64,000 bases of DNA from Clostridium beijerinckii (GCA_003129525.1 CP029329.1:2712501-2776500), one strand, 5' to 3'; numbered from the stretch's first letter, positions 38,965 through 48,752 are shown. Notes: generated from the letters alone by a model not told the origin. Program-made: numbers and translations.

Positions 38965-40494
38965 TTAATTTCTTATTAGATAATCAAATGCACCTAAGGC
39001 TGAATTAGCACCTGATCCCATAGAAATAATGATTTGTTTATATGGGGTATTGGTACAATCTCCTGCACCAAACACTCCTGGGATATTTGTAGCACCATGG
39101 TTATCAATTATTATCTCACCTAAGTTATTACGTTCAACTATTTTTCCTAACCAATCTGTATTTGGTACAAGTCCAATTTGAACAAATATACCTTCCAGCT
39201 CCATATGATTAACTTCTCCTGTCTCAAGTTCAATGTAGGTAATACCATTTACCTTATCTGTGCCGGTAATCTCTTTTGTTTGAACATTTTTTAAAACAGT
39301 AACATTATTTAAACTATAAAGATGTTTTTGTAATACAGCATCAGCTTTTAGTTCTGGCATAAATTCAAAAACTGTTACATGACTTGCAATTCCTGCAAGG
39401 TCAATGGCTGCTTCAATACCAGAATTACCTCCACCAATTACTGCTACGTGTTTTCCTTTAAATAAAGGGCCATCACAGTGAGGACAGTAGGTTACACCTT
39501 TGTTTTTGAATTCTTCTTCTCCTTTCACACCAACATTTCGCCAATGAGCACCTGTTGAAATTATTACGGTCTTGCTCTTTAAAATAGCACCGTTTTCTAA
39601 TTCAACTTCTATTAATTCTTTCTTTTCTAACCGTTTAGCACGCTGCAGGTTCATCACATCAACATTGTATTCTTTAACATGTTCCTCAAGGCTTGCTGCA
39701 AGTTTAGGACCTTCTGTATATTTTACACTTATAAAATTTTCAATTCCAATAGTGTCTAGTACTTGGCCACCAAAGCGTTCAACAATAATTCCTGTACGGA
39801 TGCCTTTGCGTGCTGCATAAATAGCTGCACTTGCTCCAGCAGGACCGCCTCCAACAACAAGCATATCATATGGCTCTTTATCTGCAAATTCTGATGCATC
39901 TAAAGTTGTGCCTATCTTGGCAAGAATTTCTTCAATTGTAATACGACCAATGCTGAAGACTTCACCATTTAAGTAAACAGTTGGTACTGCCATTATATTT
40001 TTGCTTTCAATTTCGTCCTTGAAAACACCACCATCAATTGTTGTATTAGTGACATTGGGATTAAGAATGCTAATTAAATTAAGCGATTGAACAACTTCTG
40101 GACAGTTGTGGCAGCTTAAACTAATGTAAGATTCAAAATTATATTCTCCCTTAAGGTTTTTAATAACATCAATTATTTTTTGATCAACCTTTGGAGCTCT
40201 TCCACTAACTTGTAGTAGAGCTAACACCAATGAATTAAATTCATGGCCTAAAGGAATCCCTGCAAAAGTTACTCCAGTTTCTTCACCAATGCGATTAATA
40301 CTAAAACTAGGTGTTCTTAATAGTTTGGATTTCTCCATTTTAATTTTTGAAGACATAGAAACTAATTCATCTACTAGAGCAACCATATTATTGGATACCT
40401 CATCGGAAGCTGCACTGACTTTTATAAGTACAGTGCCTTCCATAAGATTTATATATTCTGCTAATTGTTTTTTTATGTCTTTATCTAATTTCAT
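38965..40494 (-). CDS. ahpF: Alkyl hydroperoxide reductase subunit F
   Basis: 509 residues, flavoprotein disulfide reductase that regenerates AhpC with NAD(P)H. The N-terminal double thioredoxin fold has the CxxC motif SLSCHNCPE near residue 128. The FAD site is VVGGGPAGASAAIYAARKG, the second redox pair is VTYCPHCDG and the nucleotide site VIGGGNSGIEAAIDLAG. The end (FGAGDCTNTPYKQIII) is typical. GGAGG lies before the ATG, ten bases after the end of ahpC, so the two form one operon on the minus strand. Confidence 0.97.
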   Translation of the reverse strand: MKLDKDIKKQLAEYINLMEGTVLIKVSAASDEVSNNMVALVDELVSMSSKIKMEKSKLLRTPSFSINRIGEETGVTFAGIPLGHEFNSLVLALLQVSGRAPKVDQKIIDVIKNLKGEYNFESYISLSCHNCPEVVQSLNLISILNPNVTNTTIDGGVFKDEIESKNIMAVPTVYLNGEVFSIGRITIEEILAKIGTTLDASEFADKEPYDMLVVGGGPAGASAAIYAARKGIRTGIIVERFGGQVLDTIGIENFISVKYTEGPKLAASLEEHVKEYNVDVMNLQRAKRLEKKELIEVELENGAILKSKTVIISTGAHWRNVGVKGEEEFKNKGVTYCPHCDGPLFKGKHVAVIGGGNSGIEAAIDLAGIASHVTVFEFMPELKADAVLQKHLYSLNNVTVLKNVQTKEITGTDKVNGITYIELETGEVNHMELEGIFVQIGLVPNTDWLGKIVERNNLGEIIIDNHGATNIPGVFGAGDCTNTPYKQIIISMGSGANSALGAFDYLIRN

Positions 40495-40504
40495 AGTTTA
40501 CCTC

Positions 40505-41068
40505 CTAAATCTTTCCTACAAGGTCAAGACTTGGTTTAAGTGTTGATGCACCTTCTTTCCATTTTGCTGGACAAACTTCACCAGGATTATTTCTAACATA
40601 TTCTGCTGCTTTAATTTTATCAACTATGACGCTTGCATCACGTCCAATGTTACCAGCATTGATTTCAATTGCTTGGATTACACCATCTGGATCTATGATA
40701 AATGTACCGCGATCAGCAAGACCAGAAGATTCTATCAATACATCAAAGTTACGAGATAATGTATGTGAAGGATCACCAACCATAGTATAAGTGATTTTTT
40801 TAATAGATTCTGAACTATCGTGCCATGCTTTGTGAGTGAAATGAGTATCTGTTGAAACCGAATATACCTCAGCTCCAATTCCTTTTAGTGTTTCATAATT
40901 ATCTTGTAAATCCTCGAGTTCAGTTGGGCATACAAATGAAAAATCTGCTGGATAGAAACAAAATACACTCCATTTTCCTTTTAAATTTTCTTCAGTGATT
41001 TCTAAAAATTCACCGTTTTTATAAGCTAATGCTTTAAATTGTTTTACTTGTGTTCCTATTAATGACAT
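40505..41068 (-). CDS. ahpC: Alkyl hydroperoxide reductase subunit C (2-Cys peroxiredoxin)
   Basis: 187 residues, typical AhpC. The peroxidatic Cys is in [12 protein letters not shown] (about residue 47) and the resolving Cys in [11 protein letters not shown] near the C-terminus (about 166). It reduces H2O2, organic hydroperoxides and peroxynitrite, drawing electrons from AhpF. AGGAGGT precedes the start. The promoter at 41173-41200 has a PerR-like box just downstream, indicating peroxide control. Confidence 0.97.
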   Translation of the reverse strand: MSLIGTQVKQFKALAYKNGEFLEITEENLKGKWSVFCFYPADFSFVCPTELEDLQDNYETLKGIGAEVYSVSTDTHFTHKAWHDSSESIKKITYTMVGDPSHTLSRNFDVLIESSGLADRGTFIIDPDGVIQAIEINAGNIGRDASVIVDKIKAAEYVRNNPGEVCPAKWKEGASTLKPSLDLVGKI

Positions 41069-41148
41069 AATAATCTACCTCCTAAAATTTATTGTATATT
41101 TTAAATTCATAATTTAATTCTTCATATTAAATGATTATATTTATTAAT

Positions 41149-41200
41149 TAATAATAATTATTGATTAATATTATTATACAACTAGGCTAAAATTTGTCAA
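41149..41200 (-). promoter_or_regulatory. ahpCF promoter with PerR-like box
   Basis: Read on the minus strand: TTGACA (41200-41195), a 16-base spacer, TATAAT (41178-41173). Downstream at 41163-41149 is CAATAATTATTATTA, whose central 11 bases match the PerR/Fur-type box TTATAATTATTATAA exactly (12 of 15 overall). A repressor bound there would cover the transcription start. Confidence 0.65.
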
Positions 41201-41575
41201 GAGAATTATATAGATTTTTTTATTTGTATTTTGGTAAATACAAAGGATATATAATTTAGTGGAATTAAATTTGCAAATATATAATATCGATCTGAATAAT
41301 TCGCACTTCAGAAGCATCTAGATAGTCTTTGTAAAGGAAGAATGAATGAAATTACTTTTCTTTTTACTATTTTAATGAGGTTATAATTACTAAAAAATAC
41401 GATGATAATTACTAAAAGGGTATATCACATCTTGAAGGATTTAGAAATTATTGAATAGTTTAAGAGAAAAGTTAAATAATTAGAGAATGTATAGGTATAA
41501 AAAGCTGAAAAAGATAGCATTATATAAAAATAATGTTATAATTATGAGGGGGCAAAATAAAAGGAGGTACATTTT
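41201..41575 (+). other. Leader region of the OPT transporter gene
   Basis: No gene. A GCATTAT/ATAATGT hairpin lies near 41518-41535, followed by a TATAAT about 35 bases before the start codon. A strong AAGGAGGT ribosome site precedes the OPT ATG. Confidence 0.4.
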
Positions 41576-43498
41576 ATGAATAATAAATTATCAAAAGATG
41601 CATATGGTGGGGTAGTTGGTAAAAACTATGTTCCCTACATTTCTAGTGGATCTAAATCAGGTGGAAATGTTGTAGTATTAGTAATAGGTATTATATTAGC
41701 AGTTTTATTTTCAGCATCAACTGCCTACTCGGGTATGAAATCAGGACTTACAGTTGCGGCTGGTATACCAGGATCTATAATAGGTTCCGCATTAATAGCT
41801 GCATTTGCTAAGCAAAAAGGTATACTTGGCAAAAATTTAGTTCAAGGTATGGCAAGTGGGGGAGAATCTGTTGCTAGTGGTGTAATATTCGTAATGCCAG
41901 CAATTCTGTTAATAGGTTCTAAAGTTAATTTCTTAGAAGGTTTTGTTGTTGGTACAGCTGGAGTTTTATTCGGTATTGGAATAGCTTCGCTTGTTTACAA
42001 TTACTTAATAGTTGAGGAACATGGTAAATTAATGTATCCTGAATCAATGGCTATATCTGAAACACTTGTTGCTTCAGAAGGTGCTGGAGAATCGATGAAG
42101 TTCATGGGGATCGGGTTTGGAATAGGAGGAATTATAACTCTTATAACTAGTTCATTTTTGAATGTAGCTAACAACGTTATAAGCTATGTTAATGAAACTT
42201 TTTATAAGTGGAAATTTGAAATTGAAGTTAACCCTCTATTATTAGGTATAGGATTTATAGTTGGCTTAGATGTTTCTTTAACTATGTTCGCTGGTTCTAT
42301 ATTATCTAATTTCGGTATTATGCCTTTAATAGGTTATTTTTCAAGTTTGGGAAGAGATGGAGGAGCTGTATGGAATAATCCTGATGTTTCTATAAACGCT
42401 ATGCAAGTTAAAGATATAGCTGGTAGTTATGTAAAATATATCGGTGCTGGTATGATGCTTGCTGGTGGTTTAATAGGTGCTATTAAACTTATTCCTACTA
42501 TAATGTCTTCTATAAAAGAAACTCTTAATGCTAAATCTTCAAATAGTGGTAATAGCTCATCTTTAGGAAATATAATACTACTTGGTGGGATAATACTAGG
42601 TTTCATAGGTGGTTTCATATCATCTAATGGTAATATAGTAATGGCAATACTTGCGTCTATTTTATCATTATTTTTATCACTACTATTTGTTATAGTTTCT
42701 GGTCGTTTAACTGGTACTATAGGTACTTCAAACCTTCCAGTATCAGGTATGACTATAGCTTCTATAGTTATTGTAACATTATTATTCGTTGTAATGGGAT
42801 GGACAAATCTTGAAAGTAATAAATCATTACTTTTATTTGGTACATTTATTGTTACTGCAATATCTGTAGCTGCTGGTTACGCGCAATCACAAAAGGTTAC
42901 TTTCGTAATTGGTGGTGACAAAAAGGAAATGGATAAGTTCTTTGTCATAGCTGGAGTAATTGGTGTTGCAGTTGTTGTTGGTACTATATTATTACTTTCA
43001 AACCAACTTCAAATGACAGGCGATAATGTTCCATTTGCATTACCTCAAGCTAACTTAATGTCAACTTTAACAGCTGGTATAATGTCAGGTAAGTTGCCTT
43101 GGGTTATGATTATCGTTGGTATTGTTATGGGAATAGTTTTATTCCTATTAAACCTTCCTATAATGACAGTTGCTATAGGATTCTATTTACCTATATCTAC
43201 AACTTCTATAATATTAATAGGTGCGTTAGTTCGTTTAGTTATAGAGAAAAATTCTAAATCTGAAAAAGAAAAAGACGCTAAAGTTTCAAATGGTATAAGT
43301 TTATCTTCTGGTCTTGTTGCTGGTGGTTCTATAATAGGACTTATAGGTATAATATTCCAAGTAACAGGTGTTATAAAAGGAAGTGGACCAAGTGGATTCT
43401 CTGCTTCTAATGGAATGGCAGCAATAATATTAGTAGCTCTACTAATTGCTACTATAATACCTATATTGGGAAGCAAGGTAAAAAATGCTAAAAAGTAA
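41576..43498 (+). CDS. OPT family oligopeptide transporter
   Basis: 640 residues with about 14-16 membrane helices. AYSGMKSGLTVAAGIPGSIIG and QGMASGGESVASGVIFVMPA are characteristic of the prokaryotic OPT (oligopeptide/YSL) branch, as is YPESMAISETLVASEGAGES. Members import peptides or metal-chelate complexes by proton symport. The codon choice (GGT, GTT, TCT frequent) differs slightly from neighbours. The stop overlaps a PqqD-like gene by 14 bases, so the two proteins are co-translated. Confidence 0.93.
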   Translation: MNNKLSKDAYGGVVGKNYVPYISSGSKSGGNVVVLVIGIILAVLFSASTAYSGMKSGLTVAAGIPGSIIGSALIAAFAKQKGILGKNLVQGMASGGESVASGVIFVMPAILLIGSKVNFLEGFVVGTAGVLFGIGIASLVYNYLIVEEHGKLMYPESMAISETLVASEGAGESMKFMGIGFGIGGIITLITSSFLNVANNVISYVNETFYKWKFEIEVNPLLLGIGFIVGLDVSLTMFAGSILSNFGIMPLIGYFSSLGRDGGAVWNNPDVSINAMQVKDIAGSYVKYIGAGMMLAGGLIGAIKLIPTIMSSIKETLNAKSSNSGNSSSLGNIILLGGIILGFIGGFISSNGNIVMAILASILSLFLSLLFVIVSGRLTGTIGTSNLPVSGMTIASIVIVTLLFVVMGWTNLESNKSLLLFGTFIVTAISVAAGYAQSQKVTFVIGGDKKEMDKFFVIAGVIGVAVVVGTILLLSNQLQMTGDNVPFALPQANLMSTLTAGIMSGKLPWVMIIVGIVMGIVLFLLNLPIMTVAIGFYLPISTTSIILIGALVRLVIEKNSKSEKEKDAKVSNGISLSSGLVAGGSIIGLIGIIFQVTGVIKGSGPSGFSASNGMAAIILVALLIATIIPILGSKVKNAKK

Positions 43499-43835
43499 CG
43501 AAGACGTTTTAAATATCATATATAAAATATCTGACAATTTAGAATATGAAGTAGATAAAGATAATATTGTGACTATACTTAAAAGTCAAGATCATAAGGT
43601 ACAAAAGTTCTTTAGAAAACTTAAATTCAGAATTCCAGAGTACGAAAAAATTTCTTTAGATGAATTTGGAAGTTGGATATTTTTACAGATAGATGGCAAG
43701 AAAAATGTAAAAGATATTGGAGAAAGTCTAGAAGCAAAGTACGGTGATAAAGTTCACCCACTTTATGAAAGATTATTGTTATTCTTAAATCATATAGACA
43801 TTAATTGTCACTATATAGAAAAAATCAATTTGTAA
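43485..43835 (+). CDS. PqqD-like (RiPP recognition element) protein
   Basis: 116 residues. The C-terminal 70 match the PqqD fold: LDEFGSWIFLQIDGKKNVKD, then IGESLEAKYGDKV and a helical end (LYERLLLFLNHI). The N-terminal 45 residues are an extra charged region. PqqD domains normally bind leader peptides of ribosomally made modified peptides for radical-SAM enzymes; none is present here. Its 14-base overlap with the OPT transporter gene suggests it works with that transporter, perhaps recognising the peptide carried. That is inference. Confidence 0.78.
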   Translation: MLKSNEDVLNIIYKISDNLEYEVDKDNIVTILKSQDHKVQKFFRKLKFRIPEYEKISLDEFGSWIFLQIDGKKNVKDIGESLEAKYGDKVHPLYERLLLFLNHIDINCHYIEKINL

Positions 43836-43908
43836 TACAAAAGATGGTACTTCATTGTAAATTTCATATCATACTGACTTGTTATTTATTTGAATGTGCC
43901 TAACATAG

Positions 43909-43946
43909 AATGAGCTACCTAATTTGTTTTAGGTAGTTCATTTTTA
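43909..43946 (+). terminator. Terminator after the OPT/PqqD operon
   Basis: ATGAGCTACCTAA (43910-43922) pairs with TTAGGTAGTTCAT (43929-43941; one G-T) and is followed by TTTT. The rest of the gap to 44120 shows no gene. Confidence 0.88.
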
Positions 43947-44122
43947 TTTATAAATTAAGTATGAAGTTGTCTTGAAAAAGACTATCTAATCCAAGCTCCA
44001 TTATAATGTAAAGAAAAATATGGTATCTTTATACTGCATCTCTAGTTTCGACTTTTTTAAAAAAAGGTACCAAAATATTCATTGTTTATTTGTATTATAT
44101 AGCGAAAGAGTTAAATAATGCT

Positions 44123-44151
44123 TTGATTTCAACATTGAATATTATTACAAT
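44123..44151 (+). promoter_or_regulatory. Promoter of the wall-binding protein at 44182
   Basis: TTGATT at 44123-44128, a 17-base spacer, TACAAT at 44146-44151. No Fur-box half sites lie in the spacer, unlike the promoter of its paralog at 48753. Confidence 0.55.
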
Positions 44152-44181
44152 TAAATTTTATATAAAAATGGAGGAATAATT

Positions 44182-45855
44182 ATGTTAAAAAGAATGAGTA
44201 AAGCAACATCACTATTAGTAGCTGTGGCTGCTATTATTTCAATAGTACCTGCAAGTGCAGCTGACTACAAAAAAATTGATTCACAAGAGGGTATTGTATA
44301 TAATGCGGTGGCATACAAAGATGGAAAGTTCTACATTGATGGAGAAGTAAATAATCAAGATGATGGAGCTTATTATTTAGCAAATGGTAAATATAATAAT
44401 TTATCAGATGTTGATAGTGGATCATCTGTTGAAGCTTATGGTTCTAAGTACTTAAATGTACAAGCTGGAGATTATTTTGTTGATTTAGATAATGGTTCAG
44501 TAACTGATGATTCAATAAAAGATAATGCAAAAGACGATACTGCTTCAGCTTTAAGAAAAAATGTGAAAAAGGATACAGATGGAAGATATACTGTAGCTGA
44601 TTCACAAACAATCAAAACTTTAACTGGAAAAGAACTTACAGGAAATAAGTTTACAGACTTATGGTATGGTGTTACATATGCTGCTGACGAAGCAACAAAT
44701 GGTAATGCTACTTCTTTAAATGTTTATACAGATGCTAAAGGAAAATACATTGATGCAGATTATAATTTAGGGTTAATCAAAGTTACAACAAATAATGGTT
44801 CAACTGAGAAGAGCGTAGCTGTATCAAATACAAATGATAAATATGATGGGGCAGGTGGAACTAAAACTGTAACAGCAAGCGTTGCTGTTGATGGTATTAA
44901 CGAAAAAGTAATTGGACAAGATGCTAACTACATCTACAGAACAGCAAAAGTTACTATAACAGCTACTGCTGGAACAATAACTAAAATTAATGGTAAAGCG
45001 ATAAGTGCACCAGTATTTAGTACTCCAGGAACTGCTCAAACAACTTTCACAGTTATTCAAAAAATATCAAAAGCACAAGCTTCTGATAATATTAACGGGG
45101 CAAAATATGCTAAATCAGTAACTACTTATGTAATTTCTAAAGATAATGGTGATGCTATAGATGAAAATCATTCTTTACTTAGTAAATACACTGTTTCTAA
45201 TGGAAAGTTAATCAACTACACTGTAGGAGCAAGTTCAGTACAAATTGAAACAATAGTATTAAGCTCAAAGAATGGATATTACTACACTGATATAAATGAT
45301 AAAGCAAATGAGGATGCAACAATTGTTGACACAGATGCAAATGGGAATATTTGGAGACTAATGGGCGGATATATATACAAATGGAACAACGATGAAAATT
45401 GGACAAAAGTATACAAAGTAGATGGGTCTTTCAATAAAATGTCAGTATATGATGATAACAACATCGTAGCTTGGAATAAAAATGATGAAGTTTACTCAGT
45501 AATTGGTGGGCAAGCAACTACTACTCCAACTACTCCAACTACTCCAGTTGTAAATAAAGGATGGGTTAAAACTAACACAGGTTGGACATTCTATAATGCT
45601 ACTGGCGCTCAAGTAAAAGGACAATGGGTTAACGATGGTGGAGTTTGGTACATGATTAAAGTTGATGGAATCATGGCTACTGGCTGGTACAACGATAACG
45701 GAACTTGGTACTTCTTACAATCATCAGGTGCTATGAAAACTGGTTGGTTAAATGACAATGGAACTTGGTACTACTTAAATGCATCAGGTGCTATGCTTGC
45801 AAACACAATAGTTGATGGTTACAAATTAGGAGCATCAGGAGCTTGGATTAAATAA
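44182..45855 (+). CDS. Secreted wall-binding protein, paralog of the iron-locus surface protein
   Basis: 557 residues. A signal peptide (about 1-27; SLLVAVAAIISIVPASAA) is followed by a large N-terminal region (28-445) without a recognised domain. A short Thr/Pro linker (TTPTTPTTPVVNKG) and four GW-type wall-binding repeats (about 455-545; GWVKTNTGWTFY, GWYNDNGTWYF, GWLNDNGTWYY) complete it. The N-terminal region aligns along its whole length with the protein at 48753: EGIVYNAVAYKDGKFYIDG, ALRKNV, YIDADYNLG, GQDANYIYRT and a late VDGSFNKMSVYDDNNIVAW are shared in form. GGAGGA before the ATG, a good promoter and repetitive codon choice suggest high expression. Function unknown; the repeats should hold it on the cell wall. 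Confidence 0.85.
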   Translation: MLKRMSKATSLLVAVAAIISIVPASAADYKKIDSQEGIVYNAVAYKDGKFYIDGEVNNQDDGAYYLANGKYNNLSDVDSGSSVEAYGSKYLNVQAGDYFVDLDNGSVTDDSIKDNAKDDTASALRKNVKKDTDGRYTVADSQTIKTLTGKELTGNKFTDLWYGVTYAADEATNGNATSLNVYTDAKGKYIDADYNLGLIKVTTNNGSTEKSVAVSNTNDKYDGAGGTKTVTASVAVDGINEKVIGQDANYIYRTAKVTITATAGTITKINGKAISAPVFSTPGTAQTTFTVIQKISKAQASDNINGAKYAKSVTTYVISKDNGDAIDENHSLLSKYTVSNGKLINYTVGASSVQIETIVLSSKNGYYYTDINDKANEDATIVDTDANGNIWRLMGGYIYKWNNDENWTKVYKVDGSFNKMSVYDDNNIVAWNKNDEVYSVIGGQATTTPTTPTTPVVNKGWVKTNTGWTFYNATGAQVKGQWVNDGGVWYMIKVDGIMATGWYNDNGTWYFLQSSGAMKTGWLNDNGTWYYLNASGAMLANTIVDGYKLGASGAWIK

Positions 45856-45960
45856 TTTAAATAATTGACAATGTAATTAAAAATATTAAAGCAAAATGAT
45901 TAGTTACAAAATGAAATGAAATACACTCTGTCGAGTAGACAGATAAAAAATAAAAAAATT

Positions 45961-45999
45961 AAGGTCTGATTTCGATATTCAATTGGAATCAGACCTTTT
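45961..45999 (+). terminator. Terminator after the 44182 gene
   Basis: AAGGTCTGATTTC pairs with GAATCAGACCTT around a 12-base loop and runs into TTTTA. The following 200 bases carry only the promoter region of the next gene. Confidence 0.9.
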
Positions 46000-46211
46000 A
46001 TATTATATTTTACCAAGAATCAAAAAGATATTGATTGATTACAGGTGATTTTGATATAACGTATAATGAAATATTTGATGGATGCAGCACATTATTAAGT
46101 TAATAAAGAGATATTTTTTCATTTAGCTATTGACTTAGAGTTAACTTTAAGCTTTATAATGAAATAGAGTAAATATTAGTTAATTTATAGTTATTATGGA
46201 GGAATTAAAAA

Positions 46212-47318
46212 ATGGAAAAATCAAAGGTGTATTTCACGACTATGCAAACAACAGCTAAAGAAAATTTGATACAGAAATTAAATCGTTTAATTAAAACTGC
46301 AGGGATTGATCAAATTAATTTTGAAAAAAAATATGCAGCTATTAAGATTCATTTTGGTGAGCCTGGTAATTTGGCGTTCTTACGTCCTAATTTTGCTAAA
46401 GTAGTAGCGGATATTGTTAAGGAATTAGGGGGAGCACCATTCTTAACAGATTGTAATACTTTATATGTAGGCGGTAGAAAGAATGCTCTTGATCATTTGA
46501 ATTCTGCTTACACAAATGGCTATAGTCCATTTTCTACAGGATGTCATATATTAATTGGTGATGGATTAAAAGGAACAGACGAAGCTTTAGTACCAGTTAC
46601 AAATGGTAAATATGTAAAAGAAGCAAAGATTGGTCATGCTATTATGGATGCAGATATATTTATTTCTTTAAATCATTTTAAAGGTCATGAATTAACTGGT
46701 TTTGGAGGTGCATTAAAAAACATAGGTATGGGGTGTGGTTCTCGTGCAGGAAAGATGGAGATGCACAGTAGTGGAAAACCTAATGTTTCAGAGGAGACTT
46801 GCGTTGGCTGTGGAATGTGTGCTAAAAACTGTGCTCACAGTGCAATTAGCTTAATAGATAAAAAAGCTTACATTGATCATAACAAATGTGTGGGCTGCGG
46901 TAGATGTATAGGGGTTTGTCCTATGGATGCAGTTATGCCTGCATCAGATGAATCTAATGATATACTAAACAAAAAAATAGCAGAATATTCATGGGCAGTA
47001 TTAAATGGGCGTCCAAACTTCCATATTAGTTTGGTAATTGATGTATCTCCATATTGTGACTGTCATGCAGAAAATGATGTACCTATTGTACCTGATGTTG
47101 GTATGTTTGCATCTTTTGATCCAGTGGCATTGGATGTTGCTTGTGCAGATGCAGTAAACAAACAACCTGTCATGAAAGGTAGCCTACTTGAGAAAAATGG
47201 CTGTAAACATCATGACCATTTTACTGATGTTAGCCCTGAAACAGATTGGAATGTTGCAATAGACTATGCTGTAAAATTAGGCCTTGGAAATAAGGAATAT
47301 GAGTTGATTACAATTTAA
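46212..47318 (+). CDS. DUF362 domain protein with two 4Fe-4S clusters
   Basis: 368 residues. The DUF362 part has YAAIKIHFGEPGNLAFLRPN at the N-terminus, then DADIFISLNHFKGHELTGFG, ALKNIGMGCGSR and a C-terminal IVPDVGMFASFDPVALDVA. Between them is a two-cluster ferredoxin insert: CVGCGMCAKNC and CVGCGRCIGVC. Such proteins are widespread in anaerobes; they are predicted iron-sulfur electron carriers or enzymes, and the reaction is unknown. GGAGG lies before the start. TTGACT about 20 bases upstream of a TATAAT near 46155 is a possible promoter. It lies between the two wall-binding paralogs. Confidence 0.92.
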   Translation: MEKSKVYFTTMQTTAKENLIQKLNRLIKTAGIDQINFEKKYAAIKIHFGEPGNLAFLRPNFAKVVADIVKELGGAPFLTDCNTLYVGGRKNALDHLNSAYTNGYSPFSTGCHILIGDGLKGTDEALVPVTNGKYVKEAKIGHAIMDADIFISLNHFKGHELTGFGGALKNIGMGCGSRAGKMEMHSSGKPNVSEETCVGCGMCAKNCAHSAISLIDKKAYIDHNKCVGCGRCIGVCPMDAVMPASDESNDILNKKIAEYSWAVLNGRPNFHISLVIDVSPYCDCHAENDVPIVPDVGMFASFDPVALDVACADAVNKQPVMKGSLLEKNGCKHHDHFTDVSPETDWNVAIDYAVKLGLGNKEYELITI

Positions 47319-47361
47319 ATAAGGTATATTTCTAAATTAAAATAACATATGTATAACATAA

Positions 47362-47395
47362 CTAGGGTATGCAATTTTTTGCATGCCTTAGCTAT
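47362..47395. terminator. Bidirectional terminator between the DUF362 and AraC genes
   Basis: CTAGGGTATGCAA (47362-47374) pairs with TTGCATGCCTTAG (47379-47391; two G-T pairs) between two converging genes. Confidence 0.75.
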
Positions 47396-47491
47396 TTTAC
47401 AAATGTATTTTGTACTTCTTTTAAAATATCCACACGCCAATTACAATATTTATTTGCATTTAACCGTAAATTTGTTATGTTACTAGTATAT

Positions 47492-48493
47492 TTATCTGGT
47501 TTTTCTAAATTTTAATGGGGTTTTTCCATAAGTTTTTTTAAACATTTTAGAAAAATTTGCAGAATAATTATACCCAACTTTGTAAGCTATATCTTCAACA
47601 CTTAAGTCTGTTGTTGATAAAAGATTTACAGCAATATTCATCCTAATATGATTTGTATATTCACCAATTGACATATGATAATATTTTGAAAATCCTGCCT
47701 TTAACTTTTGTTCGTTTAAAAATACCATCTTACTTAAAGTGTTTATGTTTGGCGGATCACTGTGATTTTTTGCTAATATATCATGAGCTTTTTGAATTGC
47801 ACTAATATCAGAAGAAGTTAGTTTCATTATTCTGTTATTGCCGATATTAATATTTCCATAGTTAATTTGATTAGTAAAAGCATTTTCAGGAGCATTAGTA
47901 ATCTCATTGATTAAAATGGCTATGCACTCTAATATTTTGCTTTCTAAATAGATACTATTTAATAAGTTTTTATTAGCTAAGCTTTGTAGCTGACGAATAA
48001 TTTCTATAATTTCTAAAGGCAGATAAATATATGTATAATTTTTAATAAAAGAATCAAAATCTATTATATTTGGAAAGTTAGGTTTTATTACTTCAGTAAA
48101 ATATCGTTCATATATAGTTATTTCAGTTCCATGATAATGCTGGCCCTTTTTCCAATTTTGGTATCCATTTAAATCTCTTTCAATTACAAAGAAGGAAGAA
48201 GGAGTAAAAGAAGATACAGGATTATTTTCAAGTTGAAATTCTGTAACTCCTTTATAAACTAAACCAAAACGCATTAAATGTTCAGGATTAGCAAAAGATA
48301 AAGAAAAATCATCAACTATAGTATAATCTGCAATACCTAAATCATAATAACCCTTTCTTGAATAACTAATTAAAAACCCTAGTTCAGGCTTATCTTTATT
48401 TGCATATAAAGTATAGTTTTCATTTTCAATTTTACTAAAATTTAGTCGCCTTAGAACTTCAGATTTAAATTCTTCACTAGACTTTACAATCAT
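47492..48493 (-). CDS. AraC-family (PchR-like) transcriptional regulator
   Basis: 333 residues. The N-terminal 220 residues form a ligand-sensing region without close motif. The C-terminal 105 are a double helix-turn-helix: INTLSKMVFLNEQKLKAGFS for the first, LSVEDIAYKVGYNYSANFSK and MFKKTYGKTPLKFRK for the second. The layout and divergent position next to iron-uptake genes match PchR/YbtA-type activators, which sense ferric siderophore. Tandem direct repeats spaced 21 bp lie just upstream of both iron promoters (48604-48636 and 50382-50416) and are its probable binding sites. Confidence 0.88.
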   Translation of the reverse strand: MIVKSSEEFKSEVLRRLNFSKIENENYTLYANKDKPELGFLISYSRKGYYDLGIADYTIVDDFSLSFANPEHLMRFGLVYKGVTEFQLENNPVSSFTPSSFFVIERDLNGYQNWKKGQHYHGTEITIYERYFTEVIKPNFPNIIDFDSFIKNYTYIYLPLEIIEIIRQLQSLANKNLLNSIYLESKILECIAILINEITNAPENAFTNQINYGNINIGNNRIMKLTSSDISAIQKAHDILAKNHSDPPNINTLSKMVFLNEQKLKAGFSKYYHMSIGEYTNHIRMNIAVNLLSTTDLSVEDIAYKVGYNYSANFSKMFKKTYGKTPLKFRKTR

Positions 48494-48603
48494 AAAAATC
48501 CTCCTTTTACTTCTATATTTTCAAGTTTCAAATATAAAGATCAAACATATTACCTATGTTTACGTACAATTAAATAACTAATAATTATGCAAAAAAATAA
48601 TTA

Positions 48604-48668
48604 GTTAAGATGTAAAACTGATTAAATCAGATGCAATCATTGTATTGATAATGAATATCATATACAAT
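48604..48668 (+). promoter_or_regulatory. Iron-regulated promoter 1: AraC direct repeats plus Fur box
   Basis: TTGTAT (48640-48645), a 17-base spacer and TACAAT (48663-48668). The spacer is TGATAATGAATATCATA, which matches the Fur box TGATAATnATTATCA at all but one position. Immediately upstream, AGATGTAA (48608) and AGATGCAA (48629) repeat directly with a 21-bp period, two helical turns, as expected for an AraC-type activator next to -35. Confidence 0.85.
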
Positions 48669-48752
48669 AATCCTCGTTAAGAATAAATTCTAAACTACTT
48701 ATGAATTGTTGTAAAGTATATTTTAGAAAAATTACAAACTTAGGAGGATACT

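Noticed and set aside
44234..45464. Antisense frames across the wall-binding repeat protein
   Set aside because: His/Tyr/Leu-rich or Ser/Cys-rich translations opposite a clear secreted protein; no start sites.
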